63,732 bases of DNA from Bradyrhizobium sp. ARR65. GTDB taxonomy: Bacteria > Pseudomonadota > Alphaproteobacteria > Rhizobiales > Xanthobacteraceae. Positions 9,210 to 18,451 of this stretch are shown here, piece by piece (within the stretch, counting starts at the first letter, position 1; the number at the start of each line of letters is the position of its first letter). The stretch is from positions 128 to 63,859 of the forward strand of contig NZ_AWZU01000046.1 in the NCBI RefSeq assembly GCF_000472385.1, given 5' to 3'. Under the pieces are notes generated by a model. That model saw only the letters and a program-made list of their open reading frames with translations, did not search any database and had not been told where the DNA came from. Both the position numbers and the translations under genes were made by a program.

Positions 9210-10548
9210 CGGACCGGCACTTCAGATCCCCCCAGCTTCATGGAAGTGGATAGGCCTGATCGGCGGCCTGAGCTTTCTCGTTATCTGCCTCAACGCAATG
9301 CTGTTCCTCCTTGTACAACAACAAGAGCGCGGAATTGCGAGACGGGAGGACGAGGTACGTCGAAAAGTTGTCGAAGCAGAAGCCAAAGAAGCTCAGTTGG
9401 GCGCGATCAACCTCGAGCTAGCCTCACTTGAGGGAAAACGCACTATAGCGGTGCGCCGAAAAGATGATGCAGAGAAGGCGGCCGCTGACGCTGAGCAAGT
9501 TCAGGCCGAACGCAACCGGCTCTTTGCCGACAAGCGCACCGCCGAAGCTGATTTGTCCAAGCTCGCTGCTGAACTCGACCGTCAAAAACGAGAGAATGAC
9601 GCTCTCAAATCAGAAAATGCGGCCGCAATCAAAACGGTTGCGGCCCGATCTGACGAAATTGAGGCACTAGAGACCAGGCGCGACGCATTAGCGGCTGACG
9701 TAAAGAAGCTGGGAGATCAAAAGGTCGCGGCTGATCGGGACGCAGACAGCGCCCGCAAGGACGCTTCCGACGCAGCGAAGCTAAAAGCCGACCGAGACAA
9801 TGCATATCGGGAACGGCAGGAACAATCGGCCGAGGTCCAGCGCTTAGGAGTTCAGGTCGAACGTCTGAAAGCGATGCAAACTACTATCGCCGTAAACGAG
9901 GCCGCTGCCAAAAAAGCAGATGAGTTGCGGGCGGCAGCAGAACAATCTCTGGCCAAAACACAGGACGACGTCCAATCCGCACAACAACGGCTGGTCCAGA
10001 TCAAAGCTGACGTCTCCCGATACGAGCAGCTTCGAACTACTCAGGCCGTTGATGAAGCCGCGGCTCAACGGGCTGCGTCCGCCCGCAAAGAGGCAGAGAC
10101 ATCTCTTGCTGTTAAACGCGACGAATTAACCACCGCAGAGAAGAGATTGGCGGCGATCCAGACGGAGCTCGGTGCGCTGGAACAACGAAGACAGCAAATC
10201 GCAATTGACGAGACAGCCGCGAGACGCGCCGAGGAGGATCGGTCAGAAAAAGAAAAAAGCCTCTCTGTTGTACAGGTACAGCTCGCCGATCTTGAGCAGC
10301 GCCGCGACAACACTTCAGCGCAACTCGATGACTTGAGACGTCAATTGAATGACGAAAACCGGCATCTTCAGGAGCTGTGCGTAGCAAGCGATACACCGGC
10401 CGCCCCTGCGTCCGGTCAACCAACCCCGCCTTTGCGACGTCCAGCACCAGCGCTAACGAATTCGGGTCAACACCCGATCGCGAGCCCGACCCGACTAGTT
10501 CCGCGACAGCCTGTCAACACCGCTCCAAGAGCCTCGACACAGCCGTAA
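9175..10548 (+). CDS. Membrane-anchored coiled-coil protein
   Basis: A 457-residue protein with one transmembrane helix (about residues 21-43, WIGLIGGLSFLVICLNAMLF). A charged heptad-rich coiled coil of about 340 residues follows, then a Pro/Ala/Thr-rich tail. The coil contains three near-repeats built on LRTTQAVDEAAAQRA-like units (about 230-390). The TTG at 9175 is preferred because GGAGGGA lies just before it; this start lies inside the helicase gene, implying translational coupling. No enzyme domain is visible. I infer a scaffold that tethers the McrB-like partner, which also has a membrane helix and coiled coil. Confidence 0.8.
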   Translation: MTTLNESSPVSNGPALQIPPASWKWIGLIGGLSFLVICLNAMLFLLVQQQERGIARREDEVRRKVVEAEAKEAQLGAINLELASLEGKRTIAVRRKDDAEKAAADAEQVQAERNRLFADKRTAEADLSKLAAELDRQKRENDALKSENAAAIKTVAARSDEIEALETRRDALAADVKKLGDQKVAADRDADSARKDASDAAKLKADRDNAYRERQEQSAEVQRLGVQVERLKAMQTTIAVNEAAAKKADELRAAAEQSLAKTQDDVQSAQQRLVQIKADVSRYEQLRTTQAVDEAAAQRAASARKEAETSLAVKRDELTTAEKRLAAIQTELGALEQRRQQIAIDETAARRAEEDRSEKEKSLSVVQVQLADLEQRRDNTSAQLDDLRRQLNDENRHLQELCVASDTPAAPASGQPTPPLRRPAPALTNSGQHPIASPTRLVPRQPVNTAPRASTQP

Positions 10549-10561
10549 GAAAGAAACCACC

Positions 10562-12520
10562 GTGGAAGCCTCGCAACTCGTCCTTCCTGCAATCATCATG
10601 GTAACGGCATTGGCGCTCGTCATGAGCGGCATAGCAATCATGTTTCAGATCCGGCGAGATCGCCTCCCAGATGCGACGCGCTACGAACATATACGTGAGC
10701 TGAGAGCCCAGGAAGAAGGCCTTCTTGCCGAGAGGCGGGCGGAACTGAGTCTTGTCGAACAGAAGATCCAGCAGCGGGACCGGCTGATCGCCGAAGTTGC
10801 CAGCCTCGAAGAGCGATTGGCGGCGATCAAAGCTGAGCTTGCAACCTTGCAGGATGCGCGGCACGAAATTGAGGAGGTCAAATCTCAAGCGGCGGAGGCA
10901 GCTGGCGAACTCGCCAAGGTGTCGCAACAGCTGAATGAAAAGAAGGGCGAGCTTGAACGGATCACCGAGGAATGCCGCCCCGAGAGGCTCGACTCTTTGA
11001 GACGGGAGCTGGACCAGGTCAAAAAAGAATACGATTCCATTTCATCGCAACTACCCGCACTTCGTACCGAACGCGACGTTGCTCTTAAGCACATCGAGGA
11101 GGCCAAAACGATCATTGCGCTCGAGGCATTGCGGAACGAGGAACTGCACAAGTTAGAGGAAGAGATTGAGGATCTGAAGCGCCAAAAGGAGCCCCTTGAG
11201 GCTCAAAAAAAGGAGGCTGAGCGTATCAGAACGGCCCGCGACGCGCTCGCGGAGGAGATAGCGCAACTGGAAGCTCGCAAGGCACGACTGGAGATCGACA
11301 CAGGCGGCGGAATCACGGAAATCGACAAGGACAAGCTGCTTGATGATTTGATCAAGGTGCCCGTCAGCCTCGGGTTTCCTGCAATCAAGCAAGGAGCGCC
11401 TCGCACGGAGATCGAAGCACTGCACTCCGTCGATGAGTACCTCAAAGCCTATAATCTTAAATACAGCACTCGAACAGTTCGCGCTTTTCATACTGCGCTC
11501 AAAATCAATGATCACTCGCAGCTCACGGTCCTTGCGGGCGTTTCCGGTACAGGCAAGAGCCTCTTGCCGAGACGGTATGCCGAAGCGATGGGCATTCACT
11601 TCCTGCAAATCGCAGTCGAGCCGCGTTGGGATAGCCCGCAGGATCTTCTAGGGTTCTACAACTATATCGAGAAGAATTATCGAGCCACCGATCTAGCGCG
11701 TCTTTTGGTCCACATGGATCCGTACGAGTCTGTCCCGGTAGCTACGCCGAATATGGACCGCCACGATCACATATCGCTGGTCCTTTTGGACGAAATGAAT
11801 CTGGCTCGCGTCGAGTATTACTTCTCCGAATTTTTGAGCCGTCTTGAAGCACGGCCCCGCTTTGATGACGCGGGCGACGAACGCAAACGGGCAGACGCGA
11901 TGATCCCGATCGATATTCGGGGACTGAAGGAGCCAATCTCGCTATTTCCCGCGCACAATGTGCTGTTTGTGGGTACCATGAACGATGATGAAAGCACTCA
12001 GTCGCTATCGGACAAGGTGCTGGACAGGAGCAATATCCTGCAGTTTGCGGCTCCTCATGAGTTCCACAACCTGAAGAGCATGAACGGGGGCGGTCGTCCC
12101 ATACACGCCCAGTCGTTCAAGTCCTGGCGGACCTGGGTTCGGCCAGCAGCCGGATTCAATGGCGCTGCGCGAAACGCTGTTGACGCTGCGATCAACAAGC
12201 TGGCCGAGATCATGGAAGACTGTGGCCGCCCGTTTGGTCATCGCCTGCGGGATTCAATAATCGCATATGTCGCTAACTATCCTAAACCTCAGGGCGATGA
12301 CTACCGGCTCCCTCTCGCCGATCAGATCGAGTTTCGCATTCTGCCGAAACTTCGGGGCCTCGAGATCGACAGCCACCGCGCGGCTTTCGATCAACTCGAT
12401 CGACTGGTGCGTGACGAGCTAAACGACGTGCTGATGGCGGAACGAGTCGCAGAACTGCGCGAGCGGCAAGCCAGAGGGACCGGTCTATTCGTCTGGCGCG
12501 GCCTAACGCGTGAAGGATGA
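10562..12520 (+). CDS. McrB-like AAA+ NTPase with membrane helix and coiled coil
   Basis: A 652-residue protein starting at GTG. Residues 5-27 are a transmembrane helix, and about 40-250 a long coiled coil. About 260-560 is an AAA+ domain: Walker A GVSGTGKS at 326-333, the insert PRWDSPQDLLGFYNYIE, Walker B LVLLDEMNLARVEYYF, and VGTMNDDES near 475. The last corresponds to the McrB MNTAD signature but reads MNDDE, so GTP specificity cannot be assumed. The gene starts 13 bases after the previous stop and shares an ATGA with the next gene. McrB-type rings assemble with McrC-like nucleases, and the downstream DUF2357 protein is the expected partner. Confidence 0.85.
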   Translation: MEASQLVLPAIIMVTALALVMSGIAIMFQIRRDRLPDATRYEHIRELRAQEEGLLAERRAELSLVEQKIQQRDRLIAEVASLEERLAAIKAELATLQDARHEIEEVKSQAAEAAGELAKVSQQLNEKKGELERITEECRPERLDSLRRELDQVKKEYDSISSQLPALRTERDVALKHIEEAKTIIALEALRNEELHKLEEEIEDLKRQKEPLEAQKKEAERIRTARDALAEEIAQLEARKARLEIDTGGGITEIDKDKLLDDLIKVPVSLGFPAIKQGAPRTEIEALHSVDEYLKAYNLKYSTRTVRAFHTALKINDHSQLTVLAGVSGTGKSLLPRRYAEAMGIHFLQIAVEPRWDSPQDLLGFYNYIEKNYRATDLARLLVHMDPYESVPVATPNMDRHDHISLVLLDEMNLARVEYYFSEFLSRLEARPRFDDAGDERKRADAMIPIDIRGLKEPISLFPAHNVLFVGTMNDDESTQSLSDKVLDRSNILQFAAPHEFHNLKSMNGGGRPIHAQSFKSWRTWVRPAAGFNGAARNAVDAAINKLAEIMEDCGRPFGHRLRDSIIAYVANYPKPQGDDYRLPLADQIEFRILPKLRGLEIDSHRAAFDQLDRLVRDELNDVLMAERVAELRERQARGTGLFVWRGLTREG

Positions 12521-14103
12521 GCGCCGCCGTGCTGGAAATCTGGCTGAGACCTTGGGCCCTTGTTCAACCTGAGCGGTCTCACCGAATTGTATTGCGCGGT
12601 CAGGACCTTGAAATCCGAGACGACCACGCAGCCGCGCTCTGGCTCTACGAGGCCAACGGCGAACGAGCGACCGTAAATGGGAAGCAGGATGCGACCGAAC
12701 CCGTTTCCGGCTTTGAGTCTGCAGATGAACAGCGGCGTCTCTCGCTGATCCCACTGCCGATCAGGAGCGCGCCAGGCATATCCGCCTCGACCTCCAGCCT
12801 TAACATCAGGATTCACTGGCCGAGCGCACCGGAACGTCCGCCCACCAAATTCGACCCTCAGACGGAAAAAGAAAAAGAGGCGCACCGTCTTATGCTAAGA
12901 GCCCAGGCCGTCTGGGGGCGGCTCAGAGACGTAGAGACCGCTCTGGGCGACCCAGCAAGGCTTTGGCAGGAATTGCGCCGACGATGGACCGAAGAGGGTG
13001 ATAGCGTCCCCCCAAGCATGGATGTCATAGCCCAGCACGCTTTCGTGCTCTGGCGAACGCTCGAGGAGCTTGCCCGATCACCTCGGCGTATCTTGCGACG
13101 AACCCACCGGCAAATCCCAATATCAAGGGTCCAAGAGCTCGACCGTCGAGCGATGACGTGGCTCGTCCGCCAGCCGGGGGAAACCCTCGCCGAGCGGGCT
13201 GGTGACCAGCAGCGAATATTGGCGGTTGCGCGAGAGGAAAATTTCGACACCCTCGAGAACCGAGTGCTTCGTGCCTATTGCGAGCTGGCTTCCCACGCCG
13301 CAAGAGACTACCTCGAACTGAACAGAGCGAAGAGTCTAACGACCCGTGCACGCAAGGTCGATTCCTTCGGCCGGTCAAGTCGTCGGCTGGCGCGATACCT
13401 GGCCGATCATGGGGTAAGACTTGCCGAACCCGGCGTGACGCCGAATTTCGTGCTTCAGCACAATGTCAATTACCACCGGATCTGGACCTCTTGGCAGGAA
13501 TTGCTCGACCGCGACCGGGTTCTTGACGAACTCTGGCGCTGGCAAGCTCGGTCGTGGGAAGAGTTCTGTACGCTGGGGGTGGTGGTTGCATTGGCGGGCA
13601 TCCCAGGAGCTGAGCTGGTAGCTGCGGCCCCGCTCGAATTCCTCAGCGAACAGAAGCGCGGGTCCTGGATCTCTCATGACAATCCACTCGCCACCTTCTA
13701 CTTGCCGCAGCAAAAGCTGATTGTGGAGGTCCGCTACAGGATGCGCAAACCAGATAGGTATCTGGCGGACTTCGCGGCTCCCATATGGATACGGTTCGGA
13801 CGAGTTGGCGACACGACGGGATTTCTGGGGAACGTCGTTGTCTGGCCGATTTGGGCTATCCAGGGCGGCCTGGTCGATGGAGAACTGGCTGAACTGGAGC
13901 GGGTTCTGGCAATCGGAGCGAGAGCAAATATTGTTGCCGCCGCCGTTCTCCGACCCTCGCGCAGCGATGAAGATTCAAACTGCGAAAGGAGCAAGAGCGT
14001 GCTCTGCCTTACGCTCGGAAGCCAAGGCGCAGCGTTGTGGGGTAGCCTAAGCAAGTTAACGCTCTTGTTCACTTCGACGTTGACGCCGGGGGATCGTCGA
14101 TGA
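12517..14103 (+). CDS. DUF2357 / McrC-like protein
   Basis: A 528-residue protein. The central part (about 200-330) carries the DUF2357 pattern: a basic region ISRVQELDRRAMTWLVRQPG, then AVAREENFDTLENRVLRAYC and RARKVDSFGRSSRRLARYL. DUF2357 is found in McrC-like partners of McrB-type NTPases. The C-terminal third should be a PD-(D/E)XK nuclease; I see ATFYLPQQKLIVEVRYRMRK followed by DRYLADFAAPIWI, but the canonical Asp/Glu-X-Lys triad is not obvious, so catalytic competence is uncertain. It overlaps its neighbours on both sides by ATGA, the mark of tight translational coupling. Confidence 0.75.
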   Translation: MSAAVLEIWLRPWALVQPERSHRIVLRGQDLEIRDDHAAALWLYEANGERATVNGKQDATEPVSGFESADEQRRLSLIPLPIRSAPGISASTSSLNIRIHWPSAPERPPTKFDPQTEKEKEAHRLMLRAQAVWGRLRDVETALGDPARLWQELRRRWTEEGDSVPPSMDVIAQHAFVLWRTLEELARSPRRILRRTHRQIPISRVQELDRRAMTWLVRQPGETLAERAGDQQRILAVAREENFDTLENRVLRAYCELASHAARDYLELNRAKSLTTRARKVDSFGRSSRRLARYLADHGVRLAEPGVTPNFVLQHNVNYHRIWTSWQELLDRDRVLDELWRWQARSWEEFCTLGVVVALAGIPGAELVAAAPLEFLSEQKRGSWISHDNPLATFYLPQQKLIVEVRYRMRKPDRYLADFAAPIWIRFGRVGDTTGFLGNVVVWPIWAIQGGLVDGELAELERVLAIGARANIVAAAVLRPSRSDEDSNCERSKSVLCLTLGSQGAALWGSLSKLTLLFTSTLTPGDRR

Positions 14104-16511
14104 GACGTGTTTCAGGGCTCGACGTCAACGGATGGAGAGATATTGCTGCGCGCGACTGGGACACGGAGGAGCCTGACGTCCAATTGGAAGCAGCTCGAAT
14201 TGTCAACGGTGGTCTCGGTGCCGTTACGGTCAAGCAAAATTCAGGCGATTGGATGGGGGGACCACAGGCGCTGCTTGCACCTCATGGCCGAGGACAAGGC
14301 TGGGGCGAGATTGGAAGCCCAGAACGCCGACTCTCGCTCGCTCCGATGCTCGACGATTTACGGCCCGACAACACCCTAGTGGTCAATGAGATCTATGGCG
14401 CAACGGTGAACGCGCTCGCACGAGGGACCGACGAAGTCATCCTAAGCGTGCCTGACGTGCCGAATTACGACGAAGCAGCCCAGTTTCGGACGCTGTCAAT
14501 CTTCCATCGCGATCGGAGACAGTTTCGGCTTCTTTGGAAGCCGGTCGCAGCATTTCTTCACGCACTCGATTGCCATGCGATCCCGCCGAACGCCGATGGA
14601 GCATTGTTCTGCTTTCTGATTCATTCCGGGACGGGCATTGAAGTCCAGACGCTTCGACTTCGTCGCGATTCAGAACATCCCTACCATGTCGCTCCCGAAC
14701 GTGACGGTTACGGCTCTCGGATACTGCGCAATCTAGGCCTGAAGCAGCTTACGAATCGGGCTCATGCCAGCGTTTTAGGAGCCAATCCGATCCTAGCCGA
14801 GGGCTTTTGTGAGAAAAGCACTCTTGCTCTGAAACTGATCTGCGGCGAGCGCAGAACGGGCGATGTCGAAATACTTCGACTGAACAATGGGAACTGGATC
14901 GAGATTATCGCGCCCGAAATAGCTGAGGGCGCCATTTTTTCAAACACCGACTTCACCAAAGATCTGGATTTTGCGACATCGGAAACGATCACCGCTACCT
15001 TCCTGCTGACGCCCTTGGCTGCCCCTTTCGCTTCTATCCTCTCCAGGCGGCTTCAGGCTTTTTTTCCGAATATGAGGACCCTAGATTGGGACGCCACGGC
15101 GCGCGGCAGCCTGCGCGCCGGCCGACTAATTGAGAGGGGATTGCCCCATTACTTTGATCGGCTCACCCCAATAAGCCTTGCTGTCATGAGGAAGGACGAA
15201 CCGCAATTTGATGACCTCATCGGAAGCAACGCCACCTTGCCAGCAAACAGGGAGTACGTCTCGCCTCCTTATCGCGATTTGAAGTGGATCGCCGGAAAAC
15301 ACGATATCGAATTTTACGTAGTCAAAGGAGACGATGAAATTCGCTTCTGGAGTGTGCATCTGGACGAGGCTCCGAAAAGCGACGTTGCCGTCGAGTTGCG
15401 CATTCGACAGACGCCCGGTCAAAGCTGGGCAAAGCTTTCTCTGACCTCGCCGGAATGGGAGCCGCTCCAGAGAGCTCCAATCTTTCTCGACTGGACTACT
15501 CTCGATCCAATTGAGGCCTCACCTGAAGAAATACTCGAGAAGCTGAGAACACCACCACCAACGATACCGCTCCGTATTGTCGAGCTCCCCTCGATCGAGT
15601 TTTGGACAGGGAGCGACCGCCTGAAGGGCATGAATTCGGTGCTGGCGCAAATGCATCGTGTGGCAAGCTATAATCCTGCCGTCCTCGCGCCACTCCTCTC
15701 CCGAACGCTGCGAGACCCCTCGTCTCAGGTCCTGGTCCGACCTGTGGGGACCGACGGTGTATTGCCCAACGAACTATCAGAAGAGGCCCAGAGGTACCTA
15801 ACCGCTGCCCTAGAGCGATGCGCCAAACAAATTGCTGATGCCTCTCGACGTCCTCTATCCGACAACGGTCCTCTCCGATGCCTGACCTGGACTTTCACTC
15901 GATGTCCAGAAAACATACAGGAGATGATCGTGGAAGCCCTGGAGGCAGATTTAAATCAAAGAGAACACCCGCTTCTAGCGCCTCGATCCGCCAGAAAGGT
16001 TTTGATACAGGGTGCCGGTCGTGCGGTAACGAGTGTACCGCGATTGCGTCGCGTATTGCAGTCCCTAGTTTCGCGCCCCGCAAACGTAGACACGATGAAT
16101 GCTTTCGCAATGATCCTTGCGCGGAGAGAGGAGGGACCGCGGGCACTGACGGCGGCGCTGGTCGACAAGATCGTTGATCTCGCATCGAACGAGCTCGTCT
16201 ATCTTACTGAGACACTCTCCTTCCAAACTCGATTCAAGAATGCGCTATCTGCAACGGCGGGATTGTTTCGATATCGCGAAGTCGAGCCGTTTGCTCTTCT
16301 CGCGGGACGAGACGCGGCGGCTCAGATACTTCGCGACAATCTCGAAAGGGCACAGACCATCCTAAAACGTGATCGAAACAGAGTTCCACGATTCGACGAA
16401 AAGCTCGGTCTCATTTCAAGCATCAGAGATTTTCTCGATGGCGCTGGCGATCCTGCTATCCTTGTCCGGATCGAAGATCTGGGGGACGGCGAAGCTAACG
16501 GCGAAGATTAG
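14100..16511 (+). CDS. 803-aa protein of unknown function, last gene of the McrBC-like operon
   Basis: I do not recognise a family. The N-terminal 100 residues contain GLDVNGWRDIAARDW and TLVVNEIYGATVNALARGTD, which faintly recall an actin/Hsp70-like ATPase start, but the phosphate motifs are not clear. The middle (about 100-520) is mixed alpha/beta; the last 280 residues look helical and repeat-like. There is no signal peptide or membrane segment. It begins inside the ATGA shared with the DUF2357 gene, so it is made with the restriction-like proteins and is probably an integral part, perhaps for target recognition or regulation. That role is inference from position only. Confidence 0.7.
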   Translation: MRRVSGLDVNGWRDIAARDWDTEEPDVQLEAARIVNGGLGAVTVKQNSGDWMGGPQALLAPHGRGQGWGEIGSPERRLSLAPMLDDLRPDNTLVVNEIYGATVNALARGTDEVILSVPDVPNYDEAAQFRTLSIFHRDRRQFRLLWKPVAAFLHALDCHAIPPNADGALFCFLIHSGTGIEVQTLRLRRDSEHPYHVAPERDGYGSRILRNLGLKQLTNRAHASVLGANPILAEGFCEKSTLALKLICGERRTGDVEILRLNNGNWIEIIAPEIAEGAIFSNTDFTKDLDFATSETITATFLLTPLAAPFASILSRRLQAFFPNMRTLDWDATARGSLRAGRLIERGLPHYFDRLTPISLAVMRKDEPQFDDLIGSNATLPANREYVSPPYRDLKWIAGKHDIEFYVVKGDDEIRFWSVHLDEAPKSDVAVELRIRQTPGQSWAKLSLTSPEWEPLQRAPIFLDWTTLDPIEASPEEILEKLRTPPPTIPLRIVELPSIEFWTGSDRLKGMNSVLAQMHRVASYNPAVLAPLLSRTLRDPSSQVLVRPVGTDGVLPNELSEEAQRYLTAALERCAKQIADASRRPLSDNGPLRCLTWTFTRCPENIQEMIVEALEADLNQREHPLLAPRSARKVLIQGAGRAVTSVPRLRRVLQSLVSRPANVDTMNAFAMILARREEGPRALTAALVDKIVDLASNELVYLTETLSFQTRFKNALSATAGLFRYREVEPFALLAGRDAAAQILRDNLERAQTILKRDRNRVPRFDEKLGLISSIRDFLDGAGDPAILVRIEDLGDGEANGED

Positions 16512-16668
16512 CTCCCCCATACCGAGCATCAGACGGCAATATGCGCTCACCGGAATATCAGACTAGGTTCATGCTCAGGCTGAAGAGGATCTCCTTGGCT
16601 GTCCCGATGAATTTATCCTAAGTATTCGTAGAGACGTTTCCGTTAGACGAAGAAAGGACGAGCTTCGA

Positions 16669-17142
16669 ATGAGCGCAAGCCAGAATTCTCAACACAAGGA
16701 CGAGGTATATATCCTCAGATGCGAATTTGGTCAGGAAGAGACCCAGAGGATTTGCATCGGGCACTTACACGAAAAAAGGTCTAATGACGGCGAACTCATC
16801 GAGATGTTCATCGAGCCATTCCAGGGTGAGCAGGACAATCTCGTTGGAGACAACCTTCAGTATGTCAAGAAAATCGCTTCCGAACGCTATCGTTTTTCGA
16901 ACTTTCAAATGTATCCGGACTGCGAGGAGATCGTGGTAGAACCAGATGATTCTCGCAATGATCAGCGGGTATTGGAGCTCAAAGCCACTCTGAAAGAGGC
17001 TGAAGAGACAATCCGTCTCGTCCGAGAAAGAAAGCCCATTCAAAAGATAGATCGTAGGGGCACCACCTCTGGACCTAAGATTCAGAATCTAACTAAACCC
17101 CTGAGGTCTTTACCTTTTGGTTTCAGGCCGCATTGGAAATAG
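16669..17142 (+). CDS. Hypothetical protein (157 aa)
   Basis: A small soluble protein with no family I recognise. The first 90 residues look alpha/beta. A helix around 100-125 (KATLKEAEETIRLVRERK) may be a short coiled coil. The C-terminus is basic (RSLPFGFRPHWK). A purine-rich GAAAGGA precedes the ATG at about 10 bases. It lies 157 bases after the five-gene defence-like operon on the same strand and could be an accessory gene of it or independent. Confidence 0.55.
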   Translation: MSASQNSQHKDEVYILRCEFGQEETQRICIGHLHEKRSNDGELIEMFIEPFQGEQDNLVGDNLQYVKKIASERYRFSNFQMYPDCEEIVVEPDDSRNDQRVLELKATLKEAEETIRLVRERKPIQKIDRRGTTSGPKIQNLTKPLRSLPFGFRPHWK

Positions 17143-17245
17143 GAAAGCACGTCAAAGCACCAGCCCGCGGGGAGTGCCGAGCGCCTAGTACCCGCCGTAC
17201 CTCACGTGGAGGGCGAATGATGTCGAGCGTCACATCATGTTAAGG

Positions 17246-18085
17246 TCACGCGCGCGCGCTTGCTCGGACGGTGTCATTTGCGACCACCTTGTCGACAATC
17301 GCACACACGATCTCGTCAAGGCGCCCGCCTTCTCGATAGTCTGCAGGCGCAATGAAATCAGCGCGTTTGTCTGTAATGAGTTTCTCGGCCCGCGCTTTCT
17401 TTTTTGGGCTGCCAGGCTGATAAACAGCAACCGAGTGACCGCCCTGGTCTCTGACCAATCGCATACAGGGAATATCTGTTTCCCCATCGCCGACAAAGAT
17501 CATGTTGGTAAAGTGAACTGGACGATCTTCGTGTGGCACGAAATCGTTAATCAATCCGTTATCATTTACGCTAAGCGCGCCCTTGTTGATGCGAAAAAGA
17601 TACTGGGTCTTTGTGGTGTAATTGATCGCGAGTGCGGGCCATCTGGCCGCGCCATTCGCATCATAGGCAAACGATGAGGCGAATACCTTGACGAATTTCT
17701 TGCCGATCTCAGTTGCCTCGATCATTTCTCTTATACCCGATGAAATGATGAAGTGCTTCACGTTCACATTTTGCTTTCTTGCGTAGGCATTGACGCGTTC
17801 GAACCATTCATCGGCACCCGGAAACAGCTTTACAGACCGACCGTGCGCCGCAAAGTCCTGTCTGCGAACTGGAACATCCGCAGCTGCGGCGCGCTCCAAC
17901 ATGAGCGTCATGTACGAAAGTATCTCGTCTGCCTCATGCTTCTCAGCACGTGCTGTATTTTGCTTCCAGAACGCAGCCTTCGTCATTCCGATAGAGGGAA
18001 TGAAGCTGTTTTCCTGTATATTTCCCGGCGCTAAGATACCGTCGAAATCATACGCGATAGCCATCGGGATCAGTTTTCTAGGCAT
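17246..18085 (-). CDS. HAD-superfamily hydrolase
   Basis: A 279-residue HAD-fold phosphohydrolase. Motif I is AYDFDGILAPGN (about 10-21) with nucleophile and acid Asp two apart, motif II FIISSGIRE near 112-120, and motif IV MIFVGDGETDIPCM near 195-208. A large insert between motifs I and II should be a cap domain. Members dephosphorylate small metabolites or proteins; the substrate is not predictable. The start may instead be the internal ATG seven codons in. It lies between an orphan gene and a minus-strand helicase/PLD operon whose direction it shares, with a 366-base gap. Confidence 0.75.
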   Translation of the reverse strand: MPRKLIPMAIAYDFDGILAPGNIQENSFIPSIGMTKAAFWKQNTARAEKHEADEILSYMTLMLERAAAADVPVRRQDFAAHGRSVKLFPGADEWFERVNAYARKQNVNVKHFIISSGIREMIEATEIGKKFVKVFASSFAYDANGAARWPALAINYTTKTQYLFRINKGALSVNDNGLINDFVPHEDRPVHFTNMIFVGDGETDIPCMRLVRDQGGHSVAVYQPGSPKKKARAEKLITDKRADFIAPADYREGGRLDEIVCAIVDKVVANDTVRASARA

Positions 18086-18136
18086 CGATCAGCACCGGGT
18101 TTTCCTGGCAGACGCACTTCAAATACCATGAGCGCA

Positions 18137-18448
18137 CTAGCGTTCGCGCAAGCCTGCCAGCCCCCATAAGCTTATACGCAAGCCGTTAAGAAATGATCGC
18201 GATCCCCTGGCGATCCGAAGATTGCTTGCGGTTAACGCCGCCGGGATGAGTGGTCTCAGCACCGATAGCCGGTCGAGTATGATCGTTGCCGCCAAAACAG
18301 CATCAATTGAATTGGTCATGCTCTGCGTGAGAATGGTGATGGCCGGATCACCCAGGTCGACGATCTCCTTGGCAACACCGCTCTGCTTCCAGCACGAGGC
18401 AAACGAGGCCAGAGACTGATAGTGCTCGGGAGATGCGCCTCCTAGCAC
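18137..18448 (-). CDS. Possible small protein, doubtful
   Basis: An open frame of 103 codons immediately downstream of the SNF2-like helicase gene (3-base gap) on the same strand. The product has helical, hydrophobic character (MTNSIDAVLAATIILDRL) and no family I recognise. Its position in an operon-like line supports it; the lack of a recognisable domain and the absence of a clear ribosome site count against it. It could be a remnant. Confidence 0.3.
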   Translation of the reverse strand: MLGGASPEHYQSLASFASCWKQSGVAKEIVDLGDPAITILTQSMTNSIDAVLAATIILDRLSVLRPLIPAALTASNLRIARGSRSFLNGLRISLWGLAGLRER

Positions 18449-18451
18449 CCG

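Noticed and set aside
12391..12885. Minus-strand frame opposite the McrB/DUF2357 junction
   Set aside because: It is antisense to two tightly overlapping genes and is Arg-rich shadow sequence.
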